From assembly GCF_026151205.1 (NCBI RefSeq), contig NC_087083.1:13328944-13392943 (forward strand): a stretch of DNA of 64,000 nucleotides. Direction: 5' to 3'. Below the pieces are notes generated by a model. The model made no database searches. It was not told the DNA's origin and saw only the letters and a program-made list of their open reading frames with translations. Positions 21,601-33,057 of the stretch are shown one piece after another. Position numbers and translations under genes: made by a program. The first letter of the stretch is position 1; each line of letters begins with the position of its first letter. Origin of the DNA: Bolinopsis microptera (Eukaryota > Ctenophora > Tentaculata > Lobata > Bolinopsidae).

Positions 21601-24600
21601 TGCGAAGTAGTAATTCGCCTAATATTTATCCATAGCCCTTGGTCCTGCATTCCATCTTCCAAACTACAGGAAGATAGAATAATAAATATAATCACTTACA
21701 CCCTCTGACCCTCTTAGGCGCTGAAGATTTCTACGTAAACGTCCCTGGTTGTGGAAGCCAACGATTTACTAAGAGCATCTTTCATATCAACGTTGGAGTA
21801 AGTATTGGATCTGCAATCAACCGTTCTTTACATCACAAATTTTACACATTTCCACCACCTAAGAGAACTTCAATTCATGCACAACTGTCTCCATGAAATC
21901 AAAATGAAGTTATATTTCAGCGCAATCGGTCGTTTGCAGTCACTTGGAACATTGAAAGCCACGCATCCTCAAGCTGTCCAGAACTCTTTGGAGGTATCCA
22001 GATCCCTTCGAGAGAGGCTTACGTAGACAAGTACTTCATTATACACTACAGGATCGACAAATGGCAAGCAGGATATCCAGGAAAGAGGGAAGTAGGTGGA
22101 TTTGTGAGGCCATCCGACAGGACCGGTGACGTGATGTGTTACGCTGATGACGATGACTTCGTGATTGGAATGGGGTAATCACAAAGTGAGTAGAGAAATA
22201 GATATTTTCACAGATGAAAATATCTATTAATGGTAAGTTTACAGTTTACAGACTTCGTTCTTTAAGATCTGTTTATTTATCAAACTGGACGTTTTAAATT
22301 CTATTTTAAAGCCTGCGGTTTCGGTATTTTCTAATTTTATTTGGCAGACGATTTGATGAATTTTTCAAAAATTGAATGATAAGAAAGTTCTGACGAAGCT
22401 GTTGTGACAGAAAAATTATACATTTTATTTTTCAATTATTTCGTCGTATCATTTTGTTCAGACAAAATGATAGCTGCAAGTGGAAATAACCAAATTTCAA
22501 CATAATTGCAATAAATTACTACTAACTTGAAACAGTTCTCCTCATAAATGCTTCTCCAGATCCTCCAGGAAGGTTCGCCGCTGTATCCCGTATAACTCTC
22601 AGGATTCTGAAGCAAGTCGTAGAACTCCGCCTTCTCAGAATCTTCATCTGTGATGAACAAAGTTAATTTTAAAAATGGATAACTATAAACTAGGTGTTTT
22701 TAGTATTTATTTTTTGGAAAATATTTGCCAGTTTATTAGATTTGCCAGTTTATTAGCGTGGCCGTAGACGATTGTTTGGAAAATTTGTGTGATTACATAC
22801 AAAATAACGTTCGCGCGCGCCGCACATGTCGGTATGTAGACTTTCCAAATTGCACTTGCCCGAAAATCAAGGCTAGTAAAGTATAACTGTATACCTTTTC
22901 CAAAACCTACCAAACATCAAAATGTATTACTATTAGTTTACCTTACTCGGGAACATTATAGCGGGTTAATTTATGACTGGGAAAATTAATGACCGGGAAA
23001 AATATGGCGGACTTTTCCAAAACCCGCCACTTTATCCCAGTCATAATATTCCCGAGTAAGGTAAATAGTGTTTACATACCAACCTTGATGCCATTTTCTT
23101 ACCTTCTTGTACACAAAAGTTAATATTATCAGACTCCTGTTTCTCCAGATTCTGAAGGGCAGCTATTCGGTCATCGCTGAAATGGACATAATATTGTTTA
23201 GTTGAATTAGCAATGATTAATTTAATCGGTGATAAATTGACCACGCGCTGAGCCCTGGAGGGGAAAGTTATTAGCAGATTGAGACAGTTTTAAAGCATTT
23301 TCGCGATATAACTGTAGCAGTAAATCCAAATAATGGGATTCCCACAAACAGTAATACCGTCACAGTGTGCACCATATTCATTCACTTGAGGCAACAAATA
23401 ACAATACTTATATTATAATAATTAAATAACCTACTTGTATTAGGGAACTAATACTTAACAGTCAATCGAAATGCGCGGCTCCACCTGGGCACGTGTCGTC
23501 TGAGATATCGAAGCTTATTCTCGAACATTCTCAGCGCATAGTCTACATTGTATTGGGACTATGAGGAATGTTCCAGGTAGATGCCCCCTCCCCCCTCCCT
23601 CTAGAAGGTTAGTAATTACCTTATAAAATTGTTGATCTTGCTGAGTTCCCTCTCCTCCTCGCATGTTGGTATTGTTGACTTGTTTGTGTTTTCTGCTAAC
23701 CCCGAGGGTACCTCCGCCTGTCAAAAAAGGCAATTTACATGAGGAATTTACTTGATTAAATTGATAACATGTACTGCAGCTGTAAAACTCAGCAGTATAC
23801 GAGGTCCTCCCAAAACCCACATGTCATACCACGTGGCATGACGTCACACCACGTGTCATGACGTCACACCACGTGTCATGACGTCACACCGTGTGTCATG
23901 ACGTCACACCACGTGGCATGACGTCACACCACGTGTCATGACGTACCACCAATGATTCCTTACCTCAGTGCAGGTTTTAAGAGCACATGTGCTGCGTGTA
24001 CACACCCCTCTATCTTCCCAGAATTCACACGGCTTGTCAAGGTTTACCTGGCAAATATTTTACATTCAGGTTGTAATATCGAAAAATTATACGTATATAT
24101 TTATTTCACAAATATATCTGCAAACCAGCGGGTTTCATGTTATAATTAATATGATGAGTAAGATCTGTAAACCTTGTAGAATCTGAAGTAGTCTCTCTTC
24201 AGTAATTCTGCTAGATTCTCAAAGCTATCCGAGTGGGTCCTGTCTACATCAGATATTCTACAGTAACAGTCGTCCACTTGTCCACGCAACTGTGAGGTTA
24301 AATGAGGTTAAATGAGGTTAAGTGAGGTTATGTGAGATTTAGCTGTGTCTGAGTGGGTCCTGTCTACATCTGATATTCTACAGTAACAGTCGTCTACTTG
24401 TCCACGCAACTGTGAGGTTAAATGAGGTTATGTGAGGTTTAGCTGTGTCCGAGTGGGTCCTGTCTACATATGATATTCTACAGTAACAGTCATCTACTTG
24501 TCCACGCAACTGTGAGGTTAAATGAGGTTAAGTGAGGTTAAGTGAGGTTATGTGAGATTTAGCTGTGTCTGAGTGGATCCTGTCTACATATGATATTCTA

Positions 24601-27600
24601 ATTTCTACAGTAACAGTTGCGCTACTTGTCCACATCTTCACGTAACTGTAACGATGAACGAATATCTAGTTTTTTATAGAGATTTTTGTCGAGCTTTTCA
24701 GAGAGGTGGTAATATTAAAATAGTAAGAAATTCGAGGTTTAATTCTTAAGATAAATTATGATTTACCTGGAAAGATGAAAGTAATCTGAGAACTAAAAGT
24801 TGAACGATTACATAGCACAACCTGTTGGTTTTCATTAACTGCGATCTAAAGAAAACTCGTAAAAGAGAACTTGTAAAAGAGAACTTGTAAAAGAGAACTT
24901 GTAAAAGAGAACTTGTAAAAGAGAACTTGTAAAAGAGATCTTGTAAAAGAGAACTTGTAAAAAAACACCTCCATGAACAATGGTATCGTAGATTCCTCTG
25001 GGTTAACACAAAGATGTTAGGCGCTAGATGCTAGGCGCACTCGTAGCTCTTTTTAATTAGTTTTAAACTAATTACAACACTACAAATCTATTAAATTTAT
25101 AGTAAAAGTTACTGAGTCAATATGTTTAATTTTACAAGCCCTCATTCATCGCAATACAACCCGCTAGTTTCACCATAATAACATAATAACATAATGCAAC
25201 GAAATAGCAGAGGAAATACCTCATCAATGACCAACGAACGCCAAGTTTAAGATTTAGGACTATAACATAGTACATACACAAACTAAAGTGATATGAGACT
25301 AGGATGATCTGCTAGGAAGCAGTTTTAGTAGGTAATTTGTTCTACTATTGTAGTATTGTAGTTAGTGACGGGACAGGGCCATCCCGGTATTGATACCAAT
25401 CATTTATAAAATAAAGAGGTTAACATGCTCGGGCATGTTCGTCCCCTGTTATTCGCAACAAATAGCAAAATAACAAGTAAGATTGTGTCATACATCAAAT
25501 AGTCTGGATTGAACACGTGCCACTGTCACGAAGTAGGAATGATAATTTCAGACTAACATTGCATTCCTGGTATGTATATGAAAGTAGGTTCTCCACTCTC
25601 CAGCATGGCTAAACTGCGTCCATGTTTTAAGAAGACCGATTAAACCAGATAAAAAGAAGCGATATGGACCATAATAAAAAACCTAGGGAAATTATTATCA
25701 GAAAACAATCAATACAGATCAGCTCATCACCTGGTGTAGTCTAGTACGGTAGTGTAATACAGTAGTCTAGTAGTACGGTTAGAGACTTTTATTGAACATC
25801 TGGGTACACTTTGTGAACTGTCAAGTGTCAAACCTTAATTTACAGGTTTCTAAAATTACAAATTTACTGTAGGACTCGTTAATGGAACATACCAAATGTG
25901 CAGTAAGGTGTAATGATCAAAGGTACACTGAATCACACAGTATTTACATACAACATGACAGTACTTCCTGAATAATAAACAACTATATTAAAGGTCTTCC
26001 AGTAACAACTGTTGGCAGTACTGCAGTAACAATAATTGCAGTATCAACTGATAACAGAGTAGATTACAACTGATAACAGAGTAGATTACAACTGATAACA
26101 GAGTAGATTACAACTGATAACAGAGTAGATAACAACTGATAACAGAGTAGATAACAACTGATAACAGAGCAGATAACAACTGATAACAGAGTAGATAACA
26201 ACTGATAACAGAGTAGATTACAACTGATAACAGAGTAGATAACAACTGATAACAGAGTAGATAACAACTGATAACAGAGTAGATAACAACTGATAACAGA
26301 GTAGATAACAACTGATAACAGAGCAGATAACAACTGATAACAGAGTAGATTACAACTGATAACAGAGTAGATTACAACTGATAACAGAGTAGATTACAAC
26401 TGATAACAGAGTAGATTACAACTGATAACAGAGTAGATTACAACTGATAACAGAGTAGATAACAACTGATAACAGAGTAGATAACAACTGATAACAGAGT
26501 AGATAACAACTGATAACAGAGTAGATAACAACTGATAACAGAGTAGATTACAACTGATAACAGAGTAGATAACAACTGATAACAGAGCAGATAACAACTG
26601 ATAACAGAGTAGATAACAACTGATAACAGAGTAGATAACAACTGATAATAACAGTGTACTGTTTAAGAACTATTGAACACTAACAAAGCAAAAGATGCTT
26701 TTCTATTTCTTCTGGTTTGACGTGCTGGACTCATTAGTTGTTATGCATTATGCAATGTGCAGAGCCATAGTCCATACACACACATAATACATTGTACAGT
26801 ACATTGTATATTGTATTCAACACAATAACTAGTATAGCACTTTACACTGAACATTGTATCTTTTATTCAATAAAAATAACTAGTATAGTACTATACACTG
26901 AACATTGTATCTTGTATTCAACACAATAACTAGTATAGCACTATACACTGAACATTGTATCTTGTGTTCAACAAAATAACTGTGAAGTACAGTACTAAAC
27001 ACAATACACGGAATACATCAATGTTCACTGCGCAGTGCACTGTGATAGAAGTAGAACGCAATACAGAAAACTGACTTTCAACATAGAAATAGACATTCTG
27101 AGTGCACCTAATATTGGAACCATCTCTAGCCTCTTAAATAACCTGTCAAGTGTCTCATTATATGCCTTTATTGCGCCGTGAGGCGAAGGATTACAGCTCG
27201 ATATGTACTAACATTACCCATCAAATGCAATTTAGATATTCTGATAAATCATATTTCTTGGCCATACAAGGGCTTATTGGCTGAAAGATTCGGGAGAAAG
27301 AACCAGTATATGGAGGTGCCCACTAGACTGTCTGGTGTAGACTGTAGAGACTAGAGAGACTAGAGAGACTAGAGAGACTAGAGAGACTAGACTGCCTGGT
27401 GTAGACTAGAGAGACTAGAGAGACTAGAGAGACTAGACTGCCTGGTGTAGACTGTAGAGACTAGAGAGACTAGAGAGACTAGAGAGACTAGAGAGACTAG
27501 ACTGCCTGGTGTAGACTGTAGATACTAGAGAGACTAGAGAGACTAGAGAGGCTAGAGAGGCTAGAGAGACTAGACTGCCTGGTGTAGACTGTAAAGACTA

Positions 27601-29564
27601 GAGAAGCTAGAGAGACTAGAGAGACTAGAGAGACTAGAGAGGCTAGAGAGACTAGAGAGGCTAGAGAGACTGGAGAGACTAGAGAGACTAGAGAGACTAG
27701 ACTGCCTGGTGTAGACTGTAGAGACTAGAGAGGCTAGAGAGACTAGAGAGACTAGAGAGACTAGAGAGGCTTGGTATATAGAGGTTCTCCTGTAACAACA
27801 GATATTTGAAGAAATCAAAGTAATACTTGGGCGTCCTCTTTTCTTTGATAAGATCAAAAAAAATCAACAGAAACAATCTCCTAAAGTAACAGAATAATAG
27901 TAATAGTATGCAGAATTGTAACTTTAACAAACTGTACGGTGAGTAACTGTACATACTTAGTTGTACCTCTTGTACTAGCAGACGTGTACTCTCTCAATTC
28001 TCAATATCCAACGTGTATAGTTGTAATTGGCTAAGTGCGCATGATACATTAAAGATCACACAGTTTCCAGAATATAATGTTGACTATAACAATACAAGCC
28101 ACGAGGGCTAGGATTTCCTGTGCGAACAATGGGGACGATTATCGGAGTAGAAAAATGTTAAAGGCTACACTGGTACAGTTAATAATAAGGTAGCTTTTTT
28201 GAGATAATGACAGAAGAACAATTTAGTAAGTAACAAAAAATGCTCCAAATACATTGCATGTTGGAGAATTATCAGTTGTTTAAGAGACAGCTACAGCTGT
28301 AAGCGTATCACTTTTGGATGCTGCCACACAATAATTATACGTAGTAATATAATATATTTTTCAACACGTGACACAAATCAACCAATCAGCAATCAGCATT
28401 CACTATTGACCAATCAAACCTTAGAATCACTGGGGGGGGGCTGGCAATATTAAAGTATATTAAAATGTAGGTTTTTCCCCAATTTAGGGCCGGGATATAC
28501 TTTAATATACTTTAATATATTTTAATATACTTTAATATGGTCAGCCCCCCCCCCCCCCATCACTGTAAAAAATATGCCTCGCCTCCTAACCAGAATCCAC
28601 ATTCATGAGCTAAAATGATGGCGAAAGTCGGCTAAGATTTATTAATCACTAATCAGATGCTAAAATTAAGGAATGTACCTTGATCTCAACTTTGTAATCG
28701 GGAAGCAATAAGAACATAACCAAATAGATTTATAAGAGATTGGATATAACAGCACGAAAACGAGGTCAAATCAATGCCTGAACCCTAACAAGACACGCAA
28801 ATAACTGAAGAGAGAACAGTGACAGGTAGAGAGGTAGTTAAACAAGGTATACGAGGTATGCGAGGTATGTAAGGATGTTTAATGTTTATATAGCAGCTCC
28901 ATACAATGAGCCGCCTGTATTTTTGATACATATTGAAATGTCTCAAGCGCATTGTTGTCGTTGTTGTTGTTGTTGAACTAAATCGAAAAGTGTATAGGTG
29001 GGTGAAGAGAGTTAAATATTGGCAAAAAAGTGATAGCGAAATATGTAAACTCTCATCACAGTTTTGATGTGAAAAAATGCCAAAGAAAGCCGCCGAAGAA
29101 GAATCATATCAAGAGAGTCAGGACAATTGAGGTGCGCTTTGAAAAGGAGCTAGTGCTGCTTTATTGATACAATGAAAACATGTGTTGATTGTCGAAGCAT
29201 CGTGAATTTAAGATGTAATTATTCCTGTAATGGAAAATTGTGCTATTTCAATGGCCAGATTGGCCACACAGAACTACATGCCTAATGTACATTGTACATG
29301 ATGCCTACTGAGGAGAACTGTTCACATATGCATGATAATGTAGTGGATACAATGAGGTAGACAATAAAATGCTTTTCAGATACATCACAATTTCATCGTA
29401 CTTTTAAAATGAAATGAGTTGTTTTTACTCACTTTAAATCGTTAAAACTAATTATTTACGTAAAGTAATTCATGTGTACTTACATTTTTGAAGCAGGCAG
29501 GAAGTTCCAATGAACAAACAAGACTGAAGATAAGACAGAACAAGACGTATTGATAGCTCACCAT
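15628..29564 (-). CDS. ERO1: ERO1, endoplasmic reticulum thiol oxidase (12 exons)
   Basis: FAD-dependent oxidase that passes oxidising power to protein disulfide isomerase in the ER lumen. Coding exons, high to low: 29564-29484, 24289-24173, 24047-23964, 23717-23620, 23176-23103, 22647-22527, 17596-17454, 17248-17109, 16779-16641, 16349-16240, 16110-16004, 15760-15628. All junctions are GT-AG, the phases agree, and the product is 448 aa (human ERO1A 468). Exon 1 is a signal peptide ([18 protein letters not shown]) plus the first Cys. Exon 2 gives VDDCYC, exon 3 the shuttle-cysteine segment [11 protein letters not shown], exon 6 [17 protein letters not shown] and YEENCF, exon 7 the FAD-pocket [11 protein letters not shown], exon 8 [14 protein letters not shown], exon 10 the active-site CVTCDKC. 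Exon 1 is open upstream to 29849, but the ATG at 29564 gives the signal peptide. Intron 1 is 5.2 kb and minisatellite-rich; intron 6 contains another gene. Confidence 0.95.
16503..16640. repeat. AATTACC minisatellite in ERO1 intron 9
   Basis: Tandem variants of caattacccaattaccaattattcc. The array runs right up to the splice donor of the exon ending at 16641. Confidence 0.8.
16893..17033. repeat. 9-bp tandem repeat (acaagtcaa)n in ERO1 intron 8
   Basis: About 15 nearly perfect copies of a 9-bp unit. It is translatable in one frame (Gln-Val-Asn-Lys-Ser-Thr-Ser) but lies inside an intron. Confidence 0.9.
17360..17452. repeat. palindromic CCCCGTATTAAATACGG motifs in ERO1 intron 7
   Basis: A near-palindrome around 17384-17404 and a repeat of its right half near 17423-17440 (ttaaatacggggtatttagcaaatat) lie next to the splice donor of the exon ending at 17454. 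Confidence 0.6.
18426..18437 (+). promoter_or_regulatory. probable TATA box of the nested secreted-protein gene
   Basis: ttaaaatataag lies about 250 bp upstream of the ATG at 18681. A start around 18460 would leave a ~220-bp 5' UTR without an intervening gene. Inferred from sequence only. Confidence 0.35.
18681..22178 (+). CDS. small secreted protein nested in ERO1 intron 6 (4 exons)
   Basis: Exons 18681-18766, 21299-21531, 21718-21797 and 21921-22178 join in frame with GT-AG borders to give 218 aa. The ATG has a strong context (aaccATGG). The first ~22 residues are a signal peptide ([21 protein letters not shown]). The mature protein is rich in aromatic, beta-type segments ([46 protein letters not shown]) with three cysteines and an acidic C-terminus ([13 protein letters not shown]). 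I do not recognise the family. It runs opposite to ERO1 and entirely within its sixth intron. Its own intron 1 (2.5 kb) is almost filled by a Penelope-like element in the opposite orientation. Exon phases and codon integrity argue that it is a real gene. Confidence 0.75.
18826..21148 (-). mobile_element. Penelope-like retroelement, 5'-truncated
   Basis: Flanked by an 11-bp direct repeat, taaaagagcct, at 18815-18825 and 21149-21159, which I read as the target duplication. It carries one long ORF (RT plus GIY-YIG). The reading frame stays open past the 5' end with no ATG, so the 5' part was lost at insertion, as is common for this group. It sits in an intron of two host genes at once. Confidence 0.8.
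19023..21148 (-). CDS. Penelope-like reverse transcriptase with GIY-YIG endonuclease
   Basis: The conventional frame begins at a GTG (21050) but is open upstream through the element's end. From that GTG the product is 675 aa. Early residues [19 protein letters not shown] match the conserved N-terminal block of Penelope proteins. The RT domain shows [18 protein letters not shown], the [11 protein letters not shown] block, GGTMGSPL and the catalytic [10 protein letters not shown]. The C-terminus has the GIY-YIG nuclease start ([10 protein letters not shown] ... [17 protein letters not shown]), whose Cys pair and Arg are typical. No internal stop or frameshift is seen in 675 codons, so the insertion is recent or the sequence was under selection until recently. 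The start codon is missing because of the truncation. Confidence 0.9.
22179..22526. other. 3' flank of the nested gene, within ERO1 intron 6
   Basis: AT-rich, no ORF of note. The 3' UTR of the plus-strand nested gene presumably ends here, 349 bp before ERO1 exon 6. Confidence 0.5.
23831..23950. repeat. six 20-bp units carrying TGACGTCA and CACGTG
   Basis: Unit acgtgtcatgacgtcacacc repeated six times in ERO1 intron 3. Five units contain the full CRE-type palindrome and most form CACGTG or CCACGTG at the unit border. The array ends 11 bp from the splice donor of exon 3. Confidence 0.9.
24231..24645. repeat. tandem copies of the ERO1 exon-2 5' end
   Basis: Units start at 24231, 24351, 24451 and 24571 (periods 120, 100, 120). 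The first is the true start of exon 2 with its splice acceptor. Copies two and three keep the acceptor (ctcacag/ttgcg) and the VDDCYC codons but run into stop codons without a donor. The fourth is decayed. Confidence 0.88.
24850..24962. repeat. 15-bp tandem repeat (gtaaaagagaactt)n in ERO1 intron 1
   Basis: About seven copies of a 15-bp unit. Non-coding. Confidence 0.85.
26047..26645. repeat. 22-bp satellite (aactgataacagagtagat(t/a)ac)n
   Basis: About 27 head-to-tail copies differing mainly at one T/A position and a T/C in the agtag core. It lies in ERO1 intron 1. Its ORFs of 67-89 codons are repeat artefacts. Confidence 0.95.
26770..27000. repeat. imperfect ~60-bp tandem repeat (acactgaacattgtatctt...)
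   Basis: Four diverged copies of a unit containing acaataactagtatagcactatacactgaacattgtatcttgt in short words. ERO1 intron 1. Confidence 0.75.
27335..27775. repeat. (ctagagaga)n minisatellite with higher-order unit
   Basis: 9-bp agagactag repeats grouped by an intervening actgcctggtgtagactgta segment that itself recurs about every 55-130 bp. Reads as Ser-Leu repeats on the minus strand; non-coding. ERO1 intron 1. Confidence 0.92.
28427..28564. repeat. inverted repeat with G10 and C14 runs
   Basis: cactgggggggggg-ctggcaatattaaag is mirrored by ctttaatat-ggtcag-cccccccccccccc-atcactg, with repeated actttaatat words inside. It looks like a small MITE or hairpin element. ERO1 intron 1. Confidence 0.75.
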
Positions 29565-32500
29565 CTTGGATCTGAAAGAGATTGGAATGCGTGAAAGATC
29601 GAGGCATGATACGAAGCAACTTGTTAAATTACTTGAACACGTTTCCAGCAGCAAATAACGGACGATAGTTTCAGAAACACATACAACGTAGTGTTTTTGA
29701 AGTACCAGTTTAAACTGTTTCCTTCCCCAAAATCTAACCTTCACTAAGTTTTTGCCATCCAAAGTTTGAGAGACACCAATTTGAAAAACACCGTCGTTGA
29801 GGTTTTTAAAACAGTCGGAAACGTTTGATCGAAACAAAAATTTGGACATACAATGTTATACGTAATTTAGGAGGTCAGGTTATATGCGCGTTGACAAAGC
29901 GCTCGATTCAAAGCGGGAAAATTTAAACAATACTATTTGCGACGCGCGCTGATATTATCGAACGAAGATTGAGAAAGTTTGGCCGACCATGGAATGCAGT
30001 AAAAGTTAGTAAAACTTTGTTCGAAAAAATTTAAATATTAGATAATTGCATGAGTGAAAATTAGTCAGCAACTTACAATGAAGCCAAAGGGTCTATTATG
30101 TTTATACTGACAAATAAATGTACGTGCGCGCGTTTAACGCGCGTCTCTTTCGCGCGAAAAGTAAATCACTTTGCATATAAATTTTATGCTAAAACTGCTA
30201 GTTTTTTGGCCATATTAGGACAAAGCCGATACGGAAATTTGGTATGGTTTATTCCTTTCCTAACAGTAATAATACCTTTTCAAGACAGAGCCAAATTAAG
30301 GCATTACTTCCAATTGTTCACTTATCTTCTTAACGATATGACTTCAGTTCTTCAATTTAATAAAATGTCGCCGCTTAACTCTGGGACCTCTCAAAATACG
30401 AAGAGTTTTCTACTCAGGGAGAATCTAACGTGGAACACGTTAAGATCTCCTGGCGGTTTGACCGAGGGCTAAATCCAAGAATCTGTTATAATTGCCTCAT
30501 ATCGGTGTATAATTGCACCACTTATCATTACGCAACTATCACATGCTCTGCTGCACTTAAGATATGTGCTCTCAGTCCACCAATCAAGAGCAATCATTAA
30601 CTCGGATTTATGATTTCTGCCAATGAAATGACGACATTCGCAGGGTGTCAAAGATTATCGATTGAACCGATACCAGAATTCAGAATGGGAGTAGAGATAC
30701 CAAATTAGTCAAGTTTGTTAATTTCAGGCCAGGTTGAGAAACAATTAAACTCATTCTTCAGGGACAATAATAAAAATGTAGCTTTGATCAAAACGAAACC
30801 GCTGATCGACTCATATGTGAAACACATACAATAAATTACAATAAATTACCCTTTTAAAATGACTTAGGTAAAAGAGGTCGGAATTCACTTTCACCCATCT
30901 TCATCCCAATAATTAATTAGAAAACAGCAGGCACATTTTATTAAAATGCCAAAATATTCAGGTGAAAAACCTTTAAGTACTTGAAATTCTGTCTGTGAAG
31001 CAATTCATAAATCTCCTATTAGATATTGAACTAAATGTACGAATACAAACGAAATGACTGTTGATTTACAGATCGAAAATTAAAACCAAAAAAGATTAAT
31101 TAAGAATAGTACTGTGGGCTATAAGGGGTCGTTCACATATTTCATTATCACTTTATGGCCAACTTTTAACACCCCTCCTCCCCTTCTCCCTCCGTAATCA
31201 GTTAAAATTGCGCTTATAGAGTAATCATCTGTAAACCCCCTCCCTCCCCCTCAGTGATTACGTTATATGTGAATGAGATCGATAGCGCTCACTTCTCAAA
31301 ATCTGTTCAACAATATCATTCTAGCAAAACACATGCCCACTTCTTCCAACCATTTGCAAAATGAAACAATTTCCGTTTTAGCTAAATTTCAGCGGGAAAA
31401 TGTCGTTAAAAGATAATCATAAGCATTTTGAGATTTATAAACAGATTATCACAAATATAAAAATCAAAAAGCAAGTGTTCACTTTTCAGAAAAAACGCGG
31501 GAAAAAAGAACAAAAATACACACTGCACGGCACCAAACGGAGCCATGGACCGCAAAGTTTTCAAGTCAACTGAAATCCAGTGAGCAGATAATAATAACAC
31601 TCTTCAAATATAATCAAACAGTCACGTGACCTCCATCTTAATATTACACAACAAATCATTCGCAGTCCTTGACTAACATTTCTGAGATGATCATGTGATC
31701 AGAATTCTATCGTGTGCTTCTTGAAGGTACCCCTTTCTGTGTTATACCATGATAAAATAAATCTCTCCTTTTTTAAGGAAATCAAAAAAGGAGCCGTTGC
31801 CTAGCAACTGTCGCGCGTTTCACCATCACTTTCGTGCTGTTTTATGTCGTGTTTGCTGTCATTTTCATCACGTGACCTGCAAAAGTTTTACAGTTAAATT
31901 ACTAATTTATTAAATTACTAATTTATTAAATTACTAATTTATTAAATTACTAATTTATTAAATTACTAATTTATTAAATTACTAATAATAAGCTTGCTAC
32001 ATGATTGCAAAAATTCTTTGTAAAAATTAAATACTTATGAGCTCGAAAATAAATGCCTAAAAATAGCATAGTTTAATTATTGGTATAAATCCTCACAAAA
32101 CCAAATTCCTAAGGTTTCTTCCCGCACAATTTATGTCAGATGTTGGCATGAAGTGCTGTTGGATTGAGCATGACTATGAGCAACTGAGTAACCAATACAA
32201 ACACAAGGAAAGGTTTTTTATGAGGGTTATATTAACCTGGGAGAGTTAGAGTAAAAAGCTGGACTTTCTGAAACGCTCGGCTGTGTGCTGACTGGGTTTC
32301 TTTGTAATGTCACCATATTACCTGCCAGGTTATAGTTTTCTAAATTTATGTTACAAATTATGGTTAATATAAGGCTATAATAGAATGATAGTGTTATTTT
32401 TCAGTATAGCTCAACGTTCATGATCAAAAACTACCACTAGCTTATTTCCGATATATAATGAAAATGTTGTGTTAAAGTTATCTAAAACATAACACCATTG

Positions 32501-33057
32501 CCTTGAAGACAGGCAATAAATTACTGGAGAAGTATAAAACATTAATTAACTAAATCATAGAACACGTCGATGAGGATGTCAGAACAAAAATTAACACTGA
32601 CAGCATTTTACAGTTATAAACACAAGTCACATCGTGGGGGGGGGGGGTCCAACCCCATTTTTGTCCATTTTCGCCCATGTCCAAAAATGGGGTTGGACCC
32701 CCCTTACATTTGGGAATGAGATATACAGTTACAATGTTGGTGTACATCGTGGGGGGTCCAACCCCATTTTTGTCCATTTTTGCCCATGTCCAAAAATGGG
32801 GTTGGACCCCCCTTACATTTGGGAATGAGATATACAGTTACAATGTTGGTGCAGAGAGATATTAAGGAGTGTTTAGACAATAGTTATTGACAAGGTGTAT
32901 ATCTCGTGTTTAATGGGTGGTCAGGTTTAGGGCTGATGTAACTATGTAAAGTTACACAAACTGGTAAGTTTTAGCTCATGTTTAATTATGTAAACTTACA
33001 CAAAACTTACACAAAACAACATTTAAGTATAACATTTAAACATCTTAATATGTAAGA
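29565..33057. other. intergenic region between ERO1 and SRF (5' flank of ERO1, 3' flank of SRF)
   Basis: No gene recognised. The 124-codon ORF at 30098-30472 has no domain and begins in gcgcgc-rich text. A (taaattactaattta)n repeat lies at 31895-31985, and GTCACGTGAC at 31621-31630. ERO1 transcription must start here; acttccaat and gcgcgc patches near 29940 and 30125 are CpG-rich. Confidence 0.5.
32629..32852. repeat. two tandem ~112-bp units, each with a long G/C-rich hairpin
   Basis: Each copy holds GGGGGGTCCAACCCCATTTTTG followed about 25 bp later by its exact complement. The second copy starts at 32744. They lie 200-430 bp beyond the SRF stop codon, so they may be in its 3' UTR or terminator region. 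Confidence 0.85.

Noticed and set aside
26064-26641. Regular 22-bp repeats that might suggest a CRISPR array
   Set aside because: Units are directly adjacent with no unique spacers and lie in an animal intron; this is a minisatellite.
27570-27954. Ser-Leu-rich ORFs of 85-95 codons
   Set aside because: Produced by the 9-bp agagactag minisatellite.
30098-30472. 124-codon ORF as a gene
   Set aside because: No recognisable domain and no splice or promoter context; such length is expected by chance in 64 kb.
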